Notes under the pieces: generated by a model | The model's database searches: none | The model's input: the letters and a program-made list of their open reading frames with translations, nothing else | Told to the model about the DNA's origin: nothing | Assembly (NCBI GenBank): GCA_965267405.1 | Contig: OZ253954.1 | Coordinates: 2,976,001-3,040,000, forward strand | DNA length: 64,000 nt | Direction: 5' to 3' | Origin: JAPPOI01 sp028818055 | Lineage (GTDB): Bacteria; Pseudomonadota; Alphaproteobacteria; Rhodobacterales; Rhodobacteraceae | Shown: positions 33,787 to 42,275 of the stretch, piece by piece | How the letters are laid out: each line of letters opens with the position of its first letter | Position numbering within the stretch: the stretch's first letter is position 1 | Made by a program: the position numbers and the translations under genes

Positions 33787-34206
33787 ATGAAGCTTACACG
33801 TAGAGAAATCCTTGCCGTTGGCACAGGTGCAGGCGTTGCAAGCCTGTTTGGTATGCCGGCTTTGGCGTCAGCGACTGACGACTTGATCGCGGCATTTACC
33901 GGTGGCGCAGAAGTTGGGTCGGGTGCTCTGGCACTCACAGCTCCAGAAATCGCAGAGAACGGGAACACTGTTCCAATTGAGATTTCGGCACCAGGTGCTG
34001 TTGCAGTGACTGTCTTCGCAGACGGGAACCCAGTTCCGGCCGTTGCAACTTTCAACTTCGGACCGCTCAACCCATCGCGCGGCGCTTCTACACGTATCAG
34101 ATTGGCTAAAAGCCAAAACGTGATCGCAGTCGCAAAGATGGAAGACGGATCGTTCCAGCGCGCTGAGGCCGCTGTCAAAGTCACTATTGGCGGCTGCGGC
34201 GGCTAA
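33787..34206 (+). CDS. soxY: Sulfur carrier SoxY
   Basis: A 139-residue Tat-exported protein (LTRREILAVGTGAGVASLFGMPALA) that ends in GGCGG, the swinging arm whose cysteine carries the sulfur intermediates. Start ATG 33787 follows GGAGATGAGA; the ATG at 33775 overlaps this site. The mature domain has the SoxY beta-sandwich pattern (NTVPIEISAPGAVAVTVFADG). It works as SoxYZ with the next gene, 21 bases away. Confidence 0.96.
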   Translation: MKLTRREILAVGTGAGVASLFGMPALASATDDLIAAFTGGAEVGSGALALTAPEIAENGNTVPIEISAPGAVAVTVFADGNPVPAVATFNFGPLNPSRGASTRIRLAKSQNVIAVAKMEDGSFQRAEAAVKVTIGGCGG

Positions 34207-34227
34207 GGGACAAGAGGAGATAAGAAG

Positions 34228-34557
34228 ATGGCAAAAGGTGTAAAGCCCCGCGTGAAGGTCCCGAAGTCCGCTTCGGCAGGTGATACAATCACAATCAAAA
34301 CTCTGATCAGCCACAAGATGGAATCCGGTCAGAGAAAAGATTCTGACGGAAATCAAATTCCACGTTCGATCATCAATCGTTTTGTTGCCGACTTTAACGG
34401 CCAGAACGTTATCGATGTGACGTTGGAGCCAGCGATTTCGACCAACCCTTACTTCCAGTTTGATGCGACTGTGCCTGAGTCCGGTGAGTTCAAGTTCACT
34501 TGGTACGACGACGACGGCTCGGTGTACGAAACGTCGAAGACAATCGAAGTTAATTAA
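34228..34557 (+). CDS. soxZ: Sulfur carrier partner SoxZ
   Basis: A 109-residue protein without signal peptide, exported by pairing with Tat-borne SoxY. The family features are VKVPKSASAGDTITIKTLISHKMESGQRKD at the start and FKFTWYDDDGSVYETSKTI near the end. SoxZ forms the heterodimer that presents the SoxY arm to SoxAX, SoxB and SoxCD. Ribosome site AAGAGGAGA. Confidence 0.96.
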   Translation: MAKGVKPRVKVPKSASAGDTITIKTLISHKMESGQRKDSDGNQIPRSIINRFVADFNGQNVIDVTLEPAISTNPYFQFDATVPESGEFKFTWYDDDGSVYETSKTIEVN

Positions 34558-34583
34558 GACGCTGCAGCACAGGGAGGACTAAC

Positions 34584-35411
34584 ATGAAGAAATCAGTGTT
34601 AATCGCTGCAGGCCTTATGACGGCTGGCGCGGCATTTGCGGGTGAAGATGCAATTCTGTCCATTGAAGGCGAGGAATTCGTAACCGAAGCCGCAGCGCCT
34701 GCGCACATGGAATACGTCGATACGATTTATTCGGGTTGGACGTTCCGTACAGACGAAACACAGGCGCTTCAGACAGACGACTTTGACAACCCCGCCTTTG
34801 TCTTTCTCGATCAAGCCATTGATCAGTGGGACACAGTCGAGGGCAGCGAAGGAAAGGCATGCTCATCTTGTCATGAGGATGTGGCCGACTTTGCTGGTCT
34901 GAAGGCGACATTGCCGCGTGTTGAAGATGGTGAACTTGTTACGCTGACTAACCTGGTCAACGAGTGTGTGACCGAACGGATGGGGTCGGAGAAGTGGAAA
35001 TACTCCGGCGCGAAGATGTCTGCGATGACAGCTCTGATTGCTCACCAGTCGCGTGGCATGATGATGAATGTCAAAATTGACGGTGACGCCGCTCCGTTCT
35101 GGGAGCAGGGCAAAGAGTTGTACTACACCCGTGTGGGTCAGCTCGATATGGCCTGCGCAAATTGTCACGAAGACAACTATGGTAACATGATCCGTGCTGA
35201 CCACCTGAGTCAGGGCCAGATCAATGGCTTTCCGCTGTATCGGTTGAAAAACGCCAAGATCAACACCACTCACGGTCGGTTCAAGGGCTGTATGTCAAAT
35301 ATCCGGGCAACCCCGTTCAAAGAGGGTGGTCCAGAATTCAAAGCACTTGAGCTGTACATAGCTTCTCGTGGTCAAGGCCTTTCTGTCGAAACGCCGGCAG
35401 TACGCAACTGA
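34584..35411 (+). CDS. soxA: Diheme cytochrome SoxA
   Basis: A 275-residue exported cytochrome with two heme sites, CSSCHED (about residues 93-97) and CANCHED (about 191-195), and the active-site cysteine in RFKGCMSNIRATPF (about 235), which becomes a persulfide heme ligand. With SoxX it conjugates thiosulfate to SoxY. Ribosome site GGGAGGA. It is followed after four bases by a clear terminator, which marks the end of soxXYZA. Confidence 0.96.
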   Translation: MKKSVLIAAGLMTAGAAFAGEDAILSIEGEEFVTEAAAPAHMEYVDTIYSGWTFRTDETQALQTDDFDNPAFVFLDQAIDQWDTVEGSEGKACSSCHEDVADFAGLKATLPRVEDGELVTLTNLVNECVTERMGSEKWKYSGAKMSAMTALIAHQSRGMMMNVKIDGDAAPFWEQGKELYYTRVGQLDMACANCHEDNYGNMIRADHLSQGQINGFPLYRLKNAKINTTHGRFKGCMSNIRATPFKEGGPEFKALELYIASRGQGLSVETPAVRN

Positions 35412-35415
35412 TTTG

Positions 35416-35449
35416 AAACCCGCGTCTGTAAAGGGCGCGGGTTTTTATT
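35416..35449 (+). terminator. Rho-independent terminator after soxA
   Basis: AAACCCGCG and CGCGGGTTT form a nine-pair stem with an 11-base loop, followed by TTTATT. It lies inside the sox gene run, between soxA and soxB, and separates soxXYZA from soxBCDEF. Confidence 0.8.
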
Positions 35450-35458
35450 GTGAAACGC

Positions 35459-35474
35459 ATTCACAAATGCGAAT
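35459..35474. promoter_or_regulatory. SoxR operator upstream of soxB
   Basis: ATTC-ACAAATGC-GAAT matches ATTC-N8-GAAT exactly. It starts ten bases after the soxA terminator and ends 20 bases before the soxB ATG, so soxB-F probably have their own SoxR-controlled promoter. Confidence 0.75.
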
Positions 35475-35493
35475 TTGATAAGGAGTAATTCGC

Positions 35494-37191
35494 ATGATCT
35501 CACGGCGGGATTTTCTACAGGCAAGTATGGCGGCTTCAGCCATCGTTGGAGGCTCAGGATTTGGCAACTGGGCCAAGCTTGCTGCTCAGCAGTCCCTGAC
35601 GCAGGATCAGCTTCTGCAATTTGACACATTTGGCAATGTGTCCTTGATCCACATGACGGACATTCATGCGCAACTGAAGCCCATCTATTTCCGCGAACCA
35701 GAGATCAACCTAGGCGTTGGAGCGAACGTGGGCGCGGTGCCTCACATTACCGGCGCCGACTTCCGAAAGGCGTATGGGATCGACGACGGAAGCTCCTCTC
35801 ACTACGCACTCACATACAACGACTTTGCGTCTCTTGCCCAAGGCTACGGAAAGATGGGTGGGTTGGATCGCATAGCGACGGTCATCAAATCGATCCGGGC
35901 TGCGCGCCCTGACGCGATCCTGCTGGATGGCGGCGACACGTGGCATGGGTCATACGGCTGCTATCACACCCAGGCACAGGACGTTGTGAACGCAATGTCA
36001 TTGCTTAAGCCAGACGCAATGACGTTCCATTGGGAGTTCACGCTTGGAACCGATCGCGTTCTGGAACTAATCGGTGACATGGGTTTCCCAGCGCTGGGCC
36101 AAAACATCTTCGACAAAGAGTGGGACGAACCTGCCGAAGATTTCGAGCCGTATACTTGGTTTGAACGGGGCGGGGCAAAGATTGCAGTTATTGGCCAGGC
36201 ATTCCCGTATATGCCAATCGCCAACCCTGGATGGATGTTCCCCGAGTATTCATTCGGGATCCGTGACGAACGCATGCAAGAGATGGTTGACGAAGTTCGG
36301 GAAGCAGGTGCCGATCTTGTTGTGTTGCTGAGCCACAATGGCTTCGACGTCGACAAAAAGATGGCAGGCGAGGTGTCCGGTATCGACGTGATCCTATCCG
36401 GGCATACCCACGATGCACTGCCTGAACCATTTGTCGTTGGCTCTACGATTATCGTTGCGACGGGCTCGAACGGTAAGTTCGTGAGCCGTGTCGATCTGGA
36501 CGTTCGCCAAGGTCAGGTCCTTGGGTTCCGTCATAAACTCATTCCGATCTTCTCGGACGTTATCGAACCTGACGCTGAAATGGCTGCGCAAATCGACGCG
36601 GACCGCGGGCCTTACGAGGACGCGTTGAATGAGGTCATCGGAACGACTGATACGCTTCTTTACCGCCGTGGCAATTTCAACGGTACGTGGGACGACGTCA
36701 TCTGTGATGCGCTTCTGGAAGAACGCGACGCTGATATCGCTCTTTCTCCCGGCGTGAGGTGGGGACCATCCGTTCTTCCAGGGGCGCCGATTACACGCGA
36801 AGACATTTGGAACGTGACGTCCATGTCCTATCCAAATGCCTACCGCACCGAATTCACGGGCGAGTTCTTGCACGTTGTTCTGGAAGACGTTGCCGACAAC
36901 CTGTTCCACCCAGATCCGTACTTCCAGCAGGGCGGAGACATGGTTCGGACGGGTGGTCTTGGATACCGGATTGATATCAGCAAGCCTCAAGGCAGCCGGA
37001 TCACTGATCTGACGCTTCTAAAAACGGGCGAAGCGATCGAGGCGTCCAAAAACTACGTCGTTGCTGGTTGGGCCAGCGTGAACGAAGGCACCGAAGGGCC
37101 GCCAATTTGGGACGTTGTGGAAAGCTACATCAAGCGCAAGGGCACGATTAGCTTGGAACCAAACACCAGCGTTGAAGTCATAACCAACTGA
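35494..37191 (+). CDS. soxB: Thiosulfohydrolase SoxB
   Basis: A 565-residue exported (Tat, SRRDFLQASMAASAIVGGSG) metallophosphoesterase-fold enzyme that removes sulfate from SoxY-bound thiosulfonate with two Mn ions. Metal-site motifs are HMTDIHAQ (about 53), LDGGDTWHGSYG (about 146), FHWEFTLG (about 174), LLSHNGFD (about 277) and LSGHTHD (about 303). The length is normal for SoxB. Ribosome site AAGGAG. Confidence 0.97.
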   Translation: MISRRDFLQASMAASAIVGGSGFGNWAKLAAQQSLTQDQLLQFDTFGNVSLIHMTDIHAQLKPIYFREPEINLGVGANVGAVPHITGADFRKAYGIDDGSSSHYALTYNDFASLAQGYGKMGGLDRIATVIKSIRAARPDAILLDGGDTWHGSYGCYHTQAQDVVNAMSLLKPDAMTFHWEFTLGTDRVLELIGDMGFPALGQNIFDKEWDEPAEDFEPYTWFERGGAKIAVIGQAFPYMPIANPGWMFPEYSFGIRDERMQEMVDEVREAGADLVVLLSHNGFDVDKKMAGEVSGIDVILSGHTHDALPEPFVVGSTIIVATGSNGKFVSRVDLDVRQGQVLGFRHKLIPIFSDVIEPDAEMAAQIDADRGPYEDALNEVIGTTDTLLYRRGNFNGTWDDVICDALLEERDADIALSPGVRWGPSVLPGAPITREDIWNVTSMSYPNAYRTEFTGEFLHVVLEDVADNLFHPDPYFQQGGDMVRTGGLGYRIDISKPQGSRITDLTLLKTGEAIEASKNYVVAGWASVNEGTEGPPIWDVVESYIKRKGTISLEPNTSVEVITN

Positions 37192-37247
37192 TTGAAATCG
37201 TTACCGTCAAAGGGCGGAGCGATGCAAACGAGGATCGAGAAAGCACA

Positions 37248-38519
37248 ATGAATGGGATGAAAAATACCTCTCGCCGCGCCTTTCTTCGCGGTTCTGCCGC
37301 GGCCGCAGCAGGAACAGTTGCCGGGGCGGCGACTGCGAATTCTCCTGATCCACTGATTACTGAAGTTCAGGATTGGGCGTCATATACCGGTGAAGGCGTG
37401 GATGAAACGCCGTATGGATTGCCCATCGAGTTTGAAAGCGATGTCATTCGCCGCAATGTGCCTTGGCTGACGGCGGATCCAATCTCGTCGATCAACTTCA
37501 CACCGATTCATGCACTGGATGGAACGATTACTCCTCAGGGCTGCGCGTTTGAGCGCCACCATTCTGGGGCAATTGAGCTGCGCAAAGAAGATTATCGTCT
37601 GATGATCAATGGCTTGGTCGATAAGCCGCTGGTCTTCACTTACGATGATCTGGAACGCTTCCCACGCGAAAACCACGTCTACTTTTGCGAATGTGCGGCC
37701 AACACCGGAATGGAATGGGCAGGCGCACAGCTGAACGGTGTCCAGTTCACCCACGGCATGATCCATAACATGGAATATACCGGTATCCCGCTAAGGACGC
37801 TTCTTAATGAGGCTGGTTTGGATGCCGCAGGCGATCTGAGCGACAAATGGGTTTACGTCGAGGGCGCTGATGCATCTTCAAACGGTCGATCCATCCCAAT
37901 GGAAAAAGCCTTGGACGATTGTTTTGTTGCGTTCAAAGCCAATGGCGAAGCTCTTCGAAAAGAGCATGGATACCCAGTCCGTCTTGTGGTCCCGGGTTGG
38001 GAAGGCAACATGTGGGTGAAGTGGCTGCGTCGGATCGAAGTTGTCGACATGGCAGTCGAGAGCCGGGAAGAAACCTCGAAGTACACAGACGTCCTGGAGG
38101 ACGGAACAGCCCGGAAATGGACGTGGGTCATGGATGCGAAGTCTGTCATCACGTCTCCGAGCCCTCAGTCACCAATCAATCATGGGGCCGGCCCGTTGGT
38201 TATCTCGGGCCTGGCATGGTCTGGACACGGTAAGATCACCCGCGTCGACGTCTCAAAAGATGGTGGCATCACTTGGGAAACGGCTCGACTTGGGCGGCAA
38301 GGCGATAGCAAGGCGCTGACACGTTTCTATCTGGACACGAACTGGAACGGCGAAGAGATGCTGCTCCAGGCGCGCGCAATGGACGAAACCGGTTACGTCC
38401 AGCCGACAAAACAACAGCTGCGTGAGCTTCGCGGCGAAAACTCAATCTACCACAACAACTGTATCCAGACTTGGTACGTGAACGCAGAAGGGATCGCCGA
38501 GAATGTCGAAGTCTCTTAA
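37248..38519 (+). CDS. soxC: Sulfane dehydrogenase molybdenum subunit SoxC
   Basis: A 423-residue Tat-exported (SRRAFLRGSAAAAAG) molybdoprotein of the sulfite oxidase family. The molybdopterin region has YFCECAANTGMEWAGAQ (Mo-binding Cys about residue 142) and the C-terminal dimer domain has ISGLAWSGHGKITRVDVS. With SoxD it oxidises the sulfane sulfur left on SoxY by six electrons. An ATG at 37257 is an alternative start. It overlaps soxD by 17 bases. Confidence 0.96.
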   Translation: MNGMKNTSRRAFLRGSAAAAAGTVAGAATANSPDPLITEVQDWASYTGEGVDETPYGLPIEFESDVIRRNVPWLTADPISSINFTPIHALDGTITPQGCAFERHHSGAIELRKEDYRLMINGLVDKPLVFTYDDLERFPRENHVYFCECAANTGMEWAGAQLNGVQFTHGMIHNMEYTGIPLRTLLNEAGLDAAGDLSDKWVYVEGADASSNGRSIPMEKALDDCFVAFKANGEALRKEHGYPVRLVVPGWEGNMWVKWLRRIEVVDMAVESREETSKYTDVLEDGTARKWTWVMDAKSVITSPSPQSPINHGAGPLVISGLAWSGHGKITRVDVSKDGGITWETARLGRQGDSKALTRFYLDTNWNGEEMLLQARAMDETGYVQPTKQQLRELRGENSIYHNNCIQTWYVNAEGIAENVEVS

Positions 38520-39759
38520 TCTTTTCCTTCCGGCGGCTGGCGGTACTGCACTTGTCCTAGGTGCCGCATACGGCATTGCAACGTCGCAGTATGCCGACAG
38601 TGCTGTTGACTCGATGTCAGCCCAAATCGAGATCGCCGAGGCAGAAGCTGCCAAAGCGACCGAAGCCGCAACTGCAGAGTTGGCCCGTGCCACCGAGCTT
38701 GAAATGAAGGCGCTGGAGATTCAGGATGAAGCCCGCCGCCAGCTTGCAGCCGCTTCAGGAGGCAGCGTGTCAGAACCTGCTCCGCGTTCGGCATCCGGTT
38801 ACGGCTTGGGACGAAAAGCACTGCCTGAGGAAATCGCGGCTTGGGACATCGATGTTTTGCCCGACGGCCGTGGTCTTCCGAAAGGAAGCGGTGATGTGTT
38901 CACCGGTGAGGAAGTCTTCGCTGAGAAATGCGCCTCGTGTCATGGGGACTTTGCCGAAGGTGTCGACAATTGGCCTGTTCTGGCAGGTGGGTTTGATACA
39001 TTGGCCGACAAGGATCCGGTGAAGACGGTTGGATCATATTGGCCCTATCTGTCTACCGTTTGGGATTATGTTCATCGGTCCATGCCATTCGGAGCCGCGC
39101 AGACGGTTACGGCGGACGAAACCTATGCCATCGTCGCTTACATTCTGTATTCCAACGATGTTGTGGGCGATGACTTTGAACTGAGTCACGAGAATTTTCT
39201 CGACGTTCAGATGCACAACGCCACCGGCTTTATCGTGGATGATCGCGCCGACACCGAATACTCGATCTGGCGAAGCGAACCGTGCATGGAAAATTGCAAA
39301 GACTCGGTTGAGATTACAATGCGCGCCTCGGTTCTGGATGTGACGCCAGAAGACGAGGGTGCAGACGCGGCTGAGGAACAGGCATCAGCTACGGAAGAAG
39401 CAACGAGCGAACCAACCGTGGTTGCAGCCGTAGACCCAGAGCTGATCAAAGCCGGCGAAAAAACCTTCAAGCGCTGTGCTTCGTGCCACGCGGTTGGTGC
39501 AGGCGCTAAGAACAAGAGTGGTCCACAGTTGAATAACTTGATCGGTCGCACAATGGGTGGCGTTGACGGCTTCAAGTATTCTGACGTCTTCAAAGCTGCG
39601 GCGGCAGAGGGCCGTGTTTGGGACGAAGAAAGTCTGGGAGCGTTTCTGACAAAACCCAAGGCCTATATGAAGGGCACCAAGATGGCATTCTCGGGCTTCA
39701 AGTCTCAGGATGACATTGATGCCATCGTTGCATACTTGAAGGCGCAGACCGGCGGATGA
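38503..39759 (+). CDS. soxD: Sulfane dehydrogenase diheme cytochrome SoxD
   Basis: A 418-residue diheme cytochrome. After an N-terminal helix and an Ala/Glu-rich coiled region (about residues 30-85) come heme sites CASCHGDFAEG (about 145) and CASCHAVGAGAKNKSGPQLN (about 327). The second domain is like mitochondrial-type cytochrome c. It takes electrons from SoxC. A low-complexity Glu/Ala/Thr linker (about 285-310) joins the two domains. The stop overlaps the soxE start. Confidence 0.95.
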   Translation: MSKSLNLFLPAAGGTALVLGAAYGIATSQYADSAVDSMSAQIEIAEAEAAKATEAATAELARATELEMKALEIQDEARRQLAAASGGSVSEPAPRSASGYGLGRKALPEEIAAWDIDVLPDGRGLPKGSGDVFTGEEVFAEKCASCHGDFAEGVDNWPVLAGGFDTLADKDPVKTVGSYWPYLSTVWDYVHRSMPFGAAQTVTADETYAIVAYILYSNDVVGDDFELSHENFLDVQMHNATGFIVDDRADTEYSIWRSEPCMENCKDSVEITMRASVLDVTPEDEGADAAEEQASATEEATSEPTVVAAVDPELIKAGEKTFKRCASCHAVGAGAKNKSGPQLNNLIGRTMGGVDGFKYSDVFKAAAAEGRVWDEESLGAFLTKPKAYMKGTKMAFSGFKSQDDIDAIVAYLKAQTGG

Positions 39760-40472
39760 TGGGTCGCGCCGGTCTTTTTGGCCTTGCGGCCGTTTGTGTT
39801 GCTCTTTGGGGAGCGGCGGCAATCGCAGCTGAAAGCGGCGACATTGATGTCGGCGAGAAGATATTCAAAAAGAACTGCAAATCCTGCCATCAAGTTGGGG
39901 CCAACGCAAAAAATCGGGTTGGACCACAACTAAACGGTCTGTTTGGCCGCCAAGCGGGGTCTGTCGAAGGCTTTCGATACTCAAAAAGTCTGATCCGCGC
40001 AGGCGTGAACGGGTTGGAGTGGCACGCAGACAGTCTGTCAGCTTACATAGAAGACCCGCGCGTTTTTGCTTCGGGCACACGGATGAGTTTTCGCGGGCTG
40101 AAAGATGCAGGCGAACGGCAAGACGTCTTGGCATACCTTCGGACTTTTTCAGATGATCCGTCAAACATTCCAGAGGCGGACCCCACTGCGGAAGGAACCG
40201 ATCACGCCGTAGATCCGGAAATCCTCGCCTTAGAGGGGGATCCGGAATACGGCGAATACCTTTCTTCGGAATGCACCACTTGCCATCAAACGAGCGGTTC
40301 CAATGACGGTATCCCTTCAATCACGCTGTGGCCCGAAGATGCCTTTGTCACCGCCATGCACGCCTACAAAGACAAAAAACGCGAGCATCCGGTCATGCAA
40401 ATGATCGCGGGACGATTGAATAACGAAGAGATCGCGGCGCTCGCCGCATATTTTAAGAACCTCGAAGAATGA
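39756..40472 (+). CDS. soxE: Diheme cytochrome SoxE
   Basis: A 238-residue exported diheme cytochrome c with sites CKSCHQVGANAKNRVGPQLNG (about residues 47-67, similar to the second SoxD domain, so probably duplicated from it) and CTTCHQTSGS (about 172). It is the cytochrome partner of SoxF in a flavocytochrome c sulfide dehydrogenase-like complex. It overlaps soxD by four bases and precedes soxF by 16. Confidence 0.93.
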   Translation: MMGRAGLFGLAAVCVALWGAAAIAAESGDIDVGEKIFKKNCKSCHQVGANAKNRVGPQLNGLFGRQAGSVEGFRYSKSLIRAGVNGLEWHADSLSAYIEDPRVFASGTRMSFRGLKDAGERQDVLAYLRTFSDDPSNIPEADPTAEGTDHAVDPEILALEGDPEYGEYLSSECTTCHQTSGSNDGIPSITLWPEDAFVTAMHAYKDKKREHPVMQMIAGRLNNEEIAALAAYFKNLEE

Positions 40473-40488
40473 GGGATAGGGAGGACCT

Positions 40489-41754
40489 ATGAAATTCAAC
40501 AGACGTACCTTTATCGGAAGCGCCGTCGCTGCTTCTACGCTGTCGGCACCGATGGTGCAGGCGGCCGGTCACGGGAAGCCACGCGTTGTGGTCGTGGGTG
40601 GTGGTGCTGGTGGCGCAACTGCGGCCCGGTACATTGCGAAGGATTCAGAAGGCGCAATTGATGTGACTCTGATTGAACCTACTCGCACATATTACACGTG
40701 CTTCTTCTCAAACCTCTACATTGGCGGTTTTAAAACCATCGATGACATCGGACACAGCTACGGCACGCTGGCCAGCGAATATGGCATTAACGTCGTTCAT
40801 GACTGGGCTATTGGCGTCGATCGTGACGCAAAAACTGTCTCGCTCGCTGGCGGGGCGACGGTTCCATATGACAAGTTGATCCTGTCCCCAGGCATTGATT
40901 TCGTTGAAGGCGCCGTTACCGGTTGGGATCTGTCGGCTCAGAATGCGATGCCCCATGCATACAAGGCAGGATCGCAGTCAGAGCTTTTGAAGGCGCAGCT
41001 GATGGCCATGCCTGAAGGTGGCACATATGCGATGGTCGCACCGCCAAACCCATATCGCTGCCCGCCTGGTCCTTATGAGCGGGTTTCGATGGTTGCTCAC
41101 TATCTGAAGCAGAACAACCCAACTGCGAAGATCATTGTAGCCGATCCAAAGCCAAAGTTCTCAAAGATGTCATTGTTCCAAGAGGGTTGGAATAACCACT
41201 ACGCTGGTATGATCGACTGGATTGGCGAAGAATTCGGGGGCGGAAACGTAGAAGTCGATCCATCTGCAATGACAGTCAGCATCGATGGCGATGTCACCAA
41301 CGTTGATGTCTGTAACGTCATCCCGGCAATGAAGGCTGGTCGGATCGCGGAACTTGCTGGTGTTACGGATGGCAACTGGGCGCCAGTAAATGCCGCCGAT
41401 ATGTCAACGAAAGCGGACCCAGACGTGTATGTCTTGGGCGATGCGTCTCAGCAGGGCGACATGCCGAAGTCCGGTTTCTCGGCGAACAGTCAAGCCAAGG
41501 TCTGCGCTAATGCTGTGCGCGGCGCGCTGACCGGTTCTCGGGTCTTCCCAGCCAAGTTCTCGAACACATGCTGGTCGCTGATTGAAACAAACGATGGCGT
41601 CAAAGTCGGAGCAACTTACGAAGCAACAGACGAAAAGATCGCCAAGGTTGACGGGTTCATCAGTGCAACTGGTGAAACCGCTGAGATGCGCAAGGCAACT
41701 TACGAAGAGTCCGAAGGTTGGTATGCGGGTATAACCGCCGACATGTTCGGCTAA
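40489..41754 (+). CDS. soxF: Flavoprotein SoxF (sulfide dehydrogenase subunit)
   Basis: A 421-residue Tat-exported (NRRTFIGSAVAASTL) FAD enzyme of the flavocytochrome c sulfide dehydrogenase family. FAD binding: VVVVGGGAGGATAARYI (about 26-42); the cysteine in RTYYTCFFSNLY (about 70) matches the covalent flavin link; FSANSQAKVCANAVRG is the C-terminal redox-cysteine region. It oxidises sulfide or helps reactivate SoxYZ, passing electrons to SoxE. A hairpin directly follows the stop. Confidence 0.95.
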   Translation: MKFNRRTFIGSAVAASTLSAPMVQAAGHGKPRVVVVGGGAGGATAARYIAKDSEGAIDVTLIEPTRTYYTCFFSNLYIGGFKTIDDIGHSYGTLASEYGINVVHDWAIGVDRDAKTVSLAGGATVPYDKLILSPGIDFVEGAVTGWDLSAQNAMPHAYKAGSQSELLKAQLMAMPEGGTYAMVAPPNPYRCPPGPYERVSMVAHYLKQNNPTAKIIVADPKPKFSKMSLFQEGWNNHYAGMIDWIGEEFGGGNVEVDPSAMTVSIDGDVTNVDVCNVIPAMKAGRIAELAGVTDGNWAPVNAADMSTKADPDVYVLGDASQQGDMPKSGFSANSQAKVCANAVRGALTGSRVFPAKFSNTCWSLIETNDGVKVGATYEATDEKIAKVDGFISATGETAEMRKATYEESEGWYAGITADMFG

Positions 41755-41755
41755 G

Positions 41756-41776
41756 CGCGGCGATAGAAAAGCCGCG
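41756..41776 (+). terminator. Hairpin after soxF
   Basis: CGCGGC-GATAGAAAA-GCCGCG, a perfect six-pair stem one base after the stop and followed by TTGATTT. It has the same stem sequence as the hairpin at 17763-17780. It likely ends or weakens the soxB-F transcript and directly touches the FNR box of the next unit. Confidence 0.6.
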
Positions 41777-41825
41777 TTGATTTCGATCAAGGCGCAATCG
41801 CCGTGGCATTTGCTAGAGTTACGGC
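41777..41825 (+). promoter_or_regulatory. FNR-type class II promoter of DUF302-hemA
   Basis: TTGAT-TTCG-ATCAA (41777-41790) is a perfect FNR/FnrL box. A -10-like TAGAGT with preceding TGC lies at 41811-41819, which puts the start near 41825, 41.5 bases from the box centre: the class II activator position. FnrL activates hemA in Rhodobacter, so oxygen-limited induction of this unit is expected. Confidence 0.8.
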
Positions 41826-41839
41826 AAGGAGGATTAAAG

Positions 41840-42271
41840 ATGAAAAAATCAATTCTTGCCGTAACTTGCGCAATGTTCCCGGCCTTCGCCTCAGCAGGCG
41901 AAGACAAGGTTGTGACATTCGATGGAAGCTTCGAGGACGCTGCCTTTGCCGTCGAAAGCGCGATCATCGATCAGGGGCTTGTCATCGACTACGTTAGCCG
42001 TGTGGGCGATATGCTAAATCGGACCGGAGCGGACGTTGGCAGCGATCAGATGTTGTTCAAAGCTGCAGATGTCTTCGTCTTCTGCTCGGCAGTCGTGAGC
42101 CGCGAGGTCATGGAGATCGATCCGATGAATATTGCCCATTGTCCGTACGGGATATTCGTCGCCGAGGATGCTGACAAAGTCATGATCGGCAGACGCGATT
42201 ATCCGGATGGCGCAATGGACCGGGTCGAAGAGTTGCTGGACAGAATAATCAGCGAAGCTGTGGGGGAGTAA
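41840..42271 (+). CDS. Exported DUF302 protein
   Basis: A 143-residue protein with a signal peptide (ILAVTCAMFPAFASA) and a DUF302-like domain (VVTFDGSFEDAAFAVESAIIDQG ... GIFVAEDADKVMIGRRDY). Two cysteines (VFVFCSAVV, NIAHCPYG) are in the mature part. DUF302 proteins are often near sulfur-oxidation and heme-protein genes; the function is unknown. The ATG at 41840 follows AAGGAGG. It is five bases from hemA and shares the FNR-type promoter. Confidence 0.82.
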   Translation: MKKSILAVTCAMFPAFASAGEDKVVTFDGSFEDAAFAVESAIIDQGLVIDYVSRVGDMLNRTGADVGSDQMLFKAADVFVFCSAVVSREVMEIDPMNIAHCPYGIFVAEDADKVMIGRRDYPDGAMDRVEELLDRIISEAVGE

Positions 42272-42275
42272 TCCT

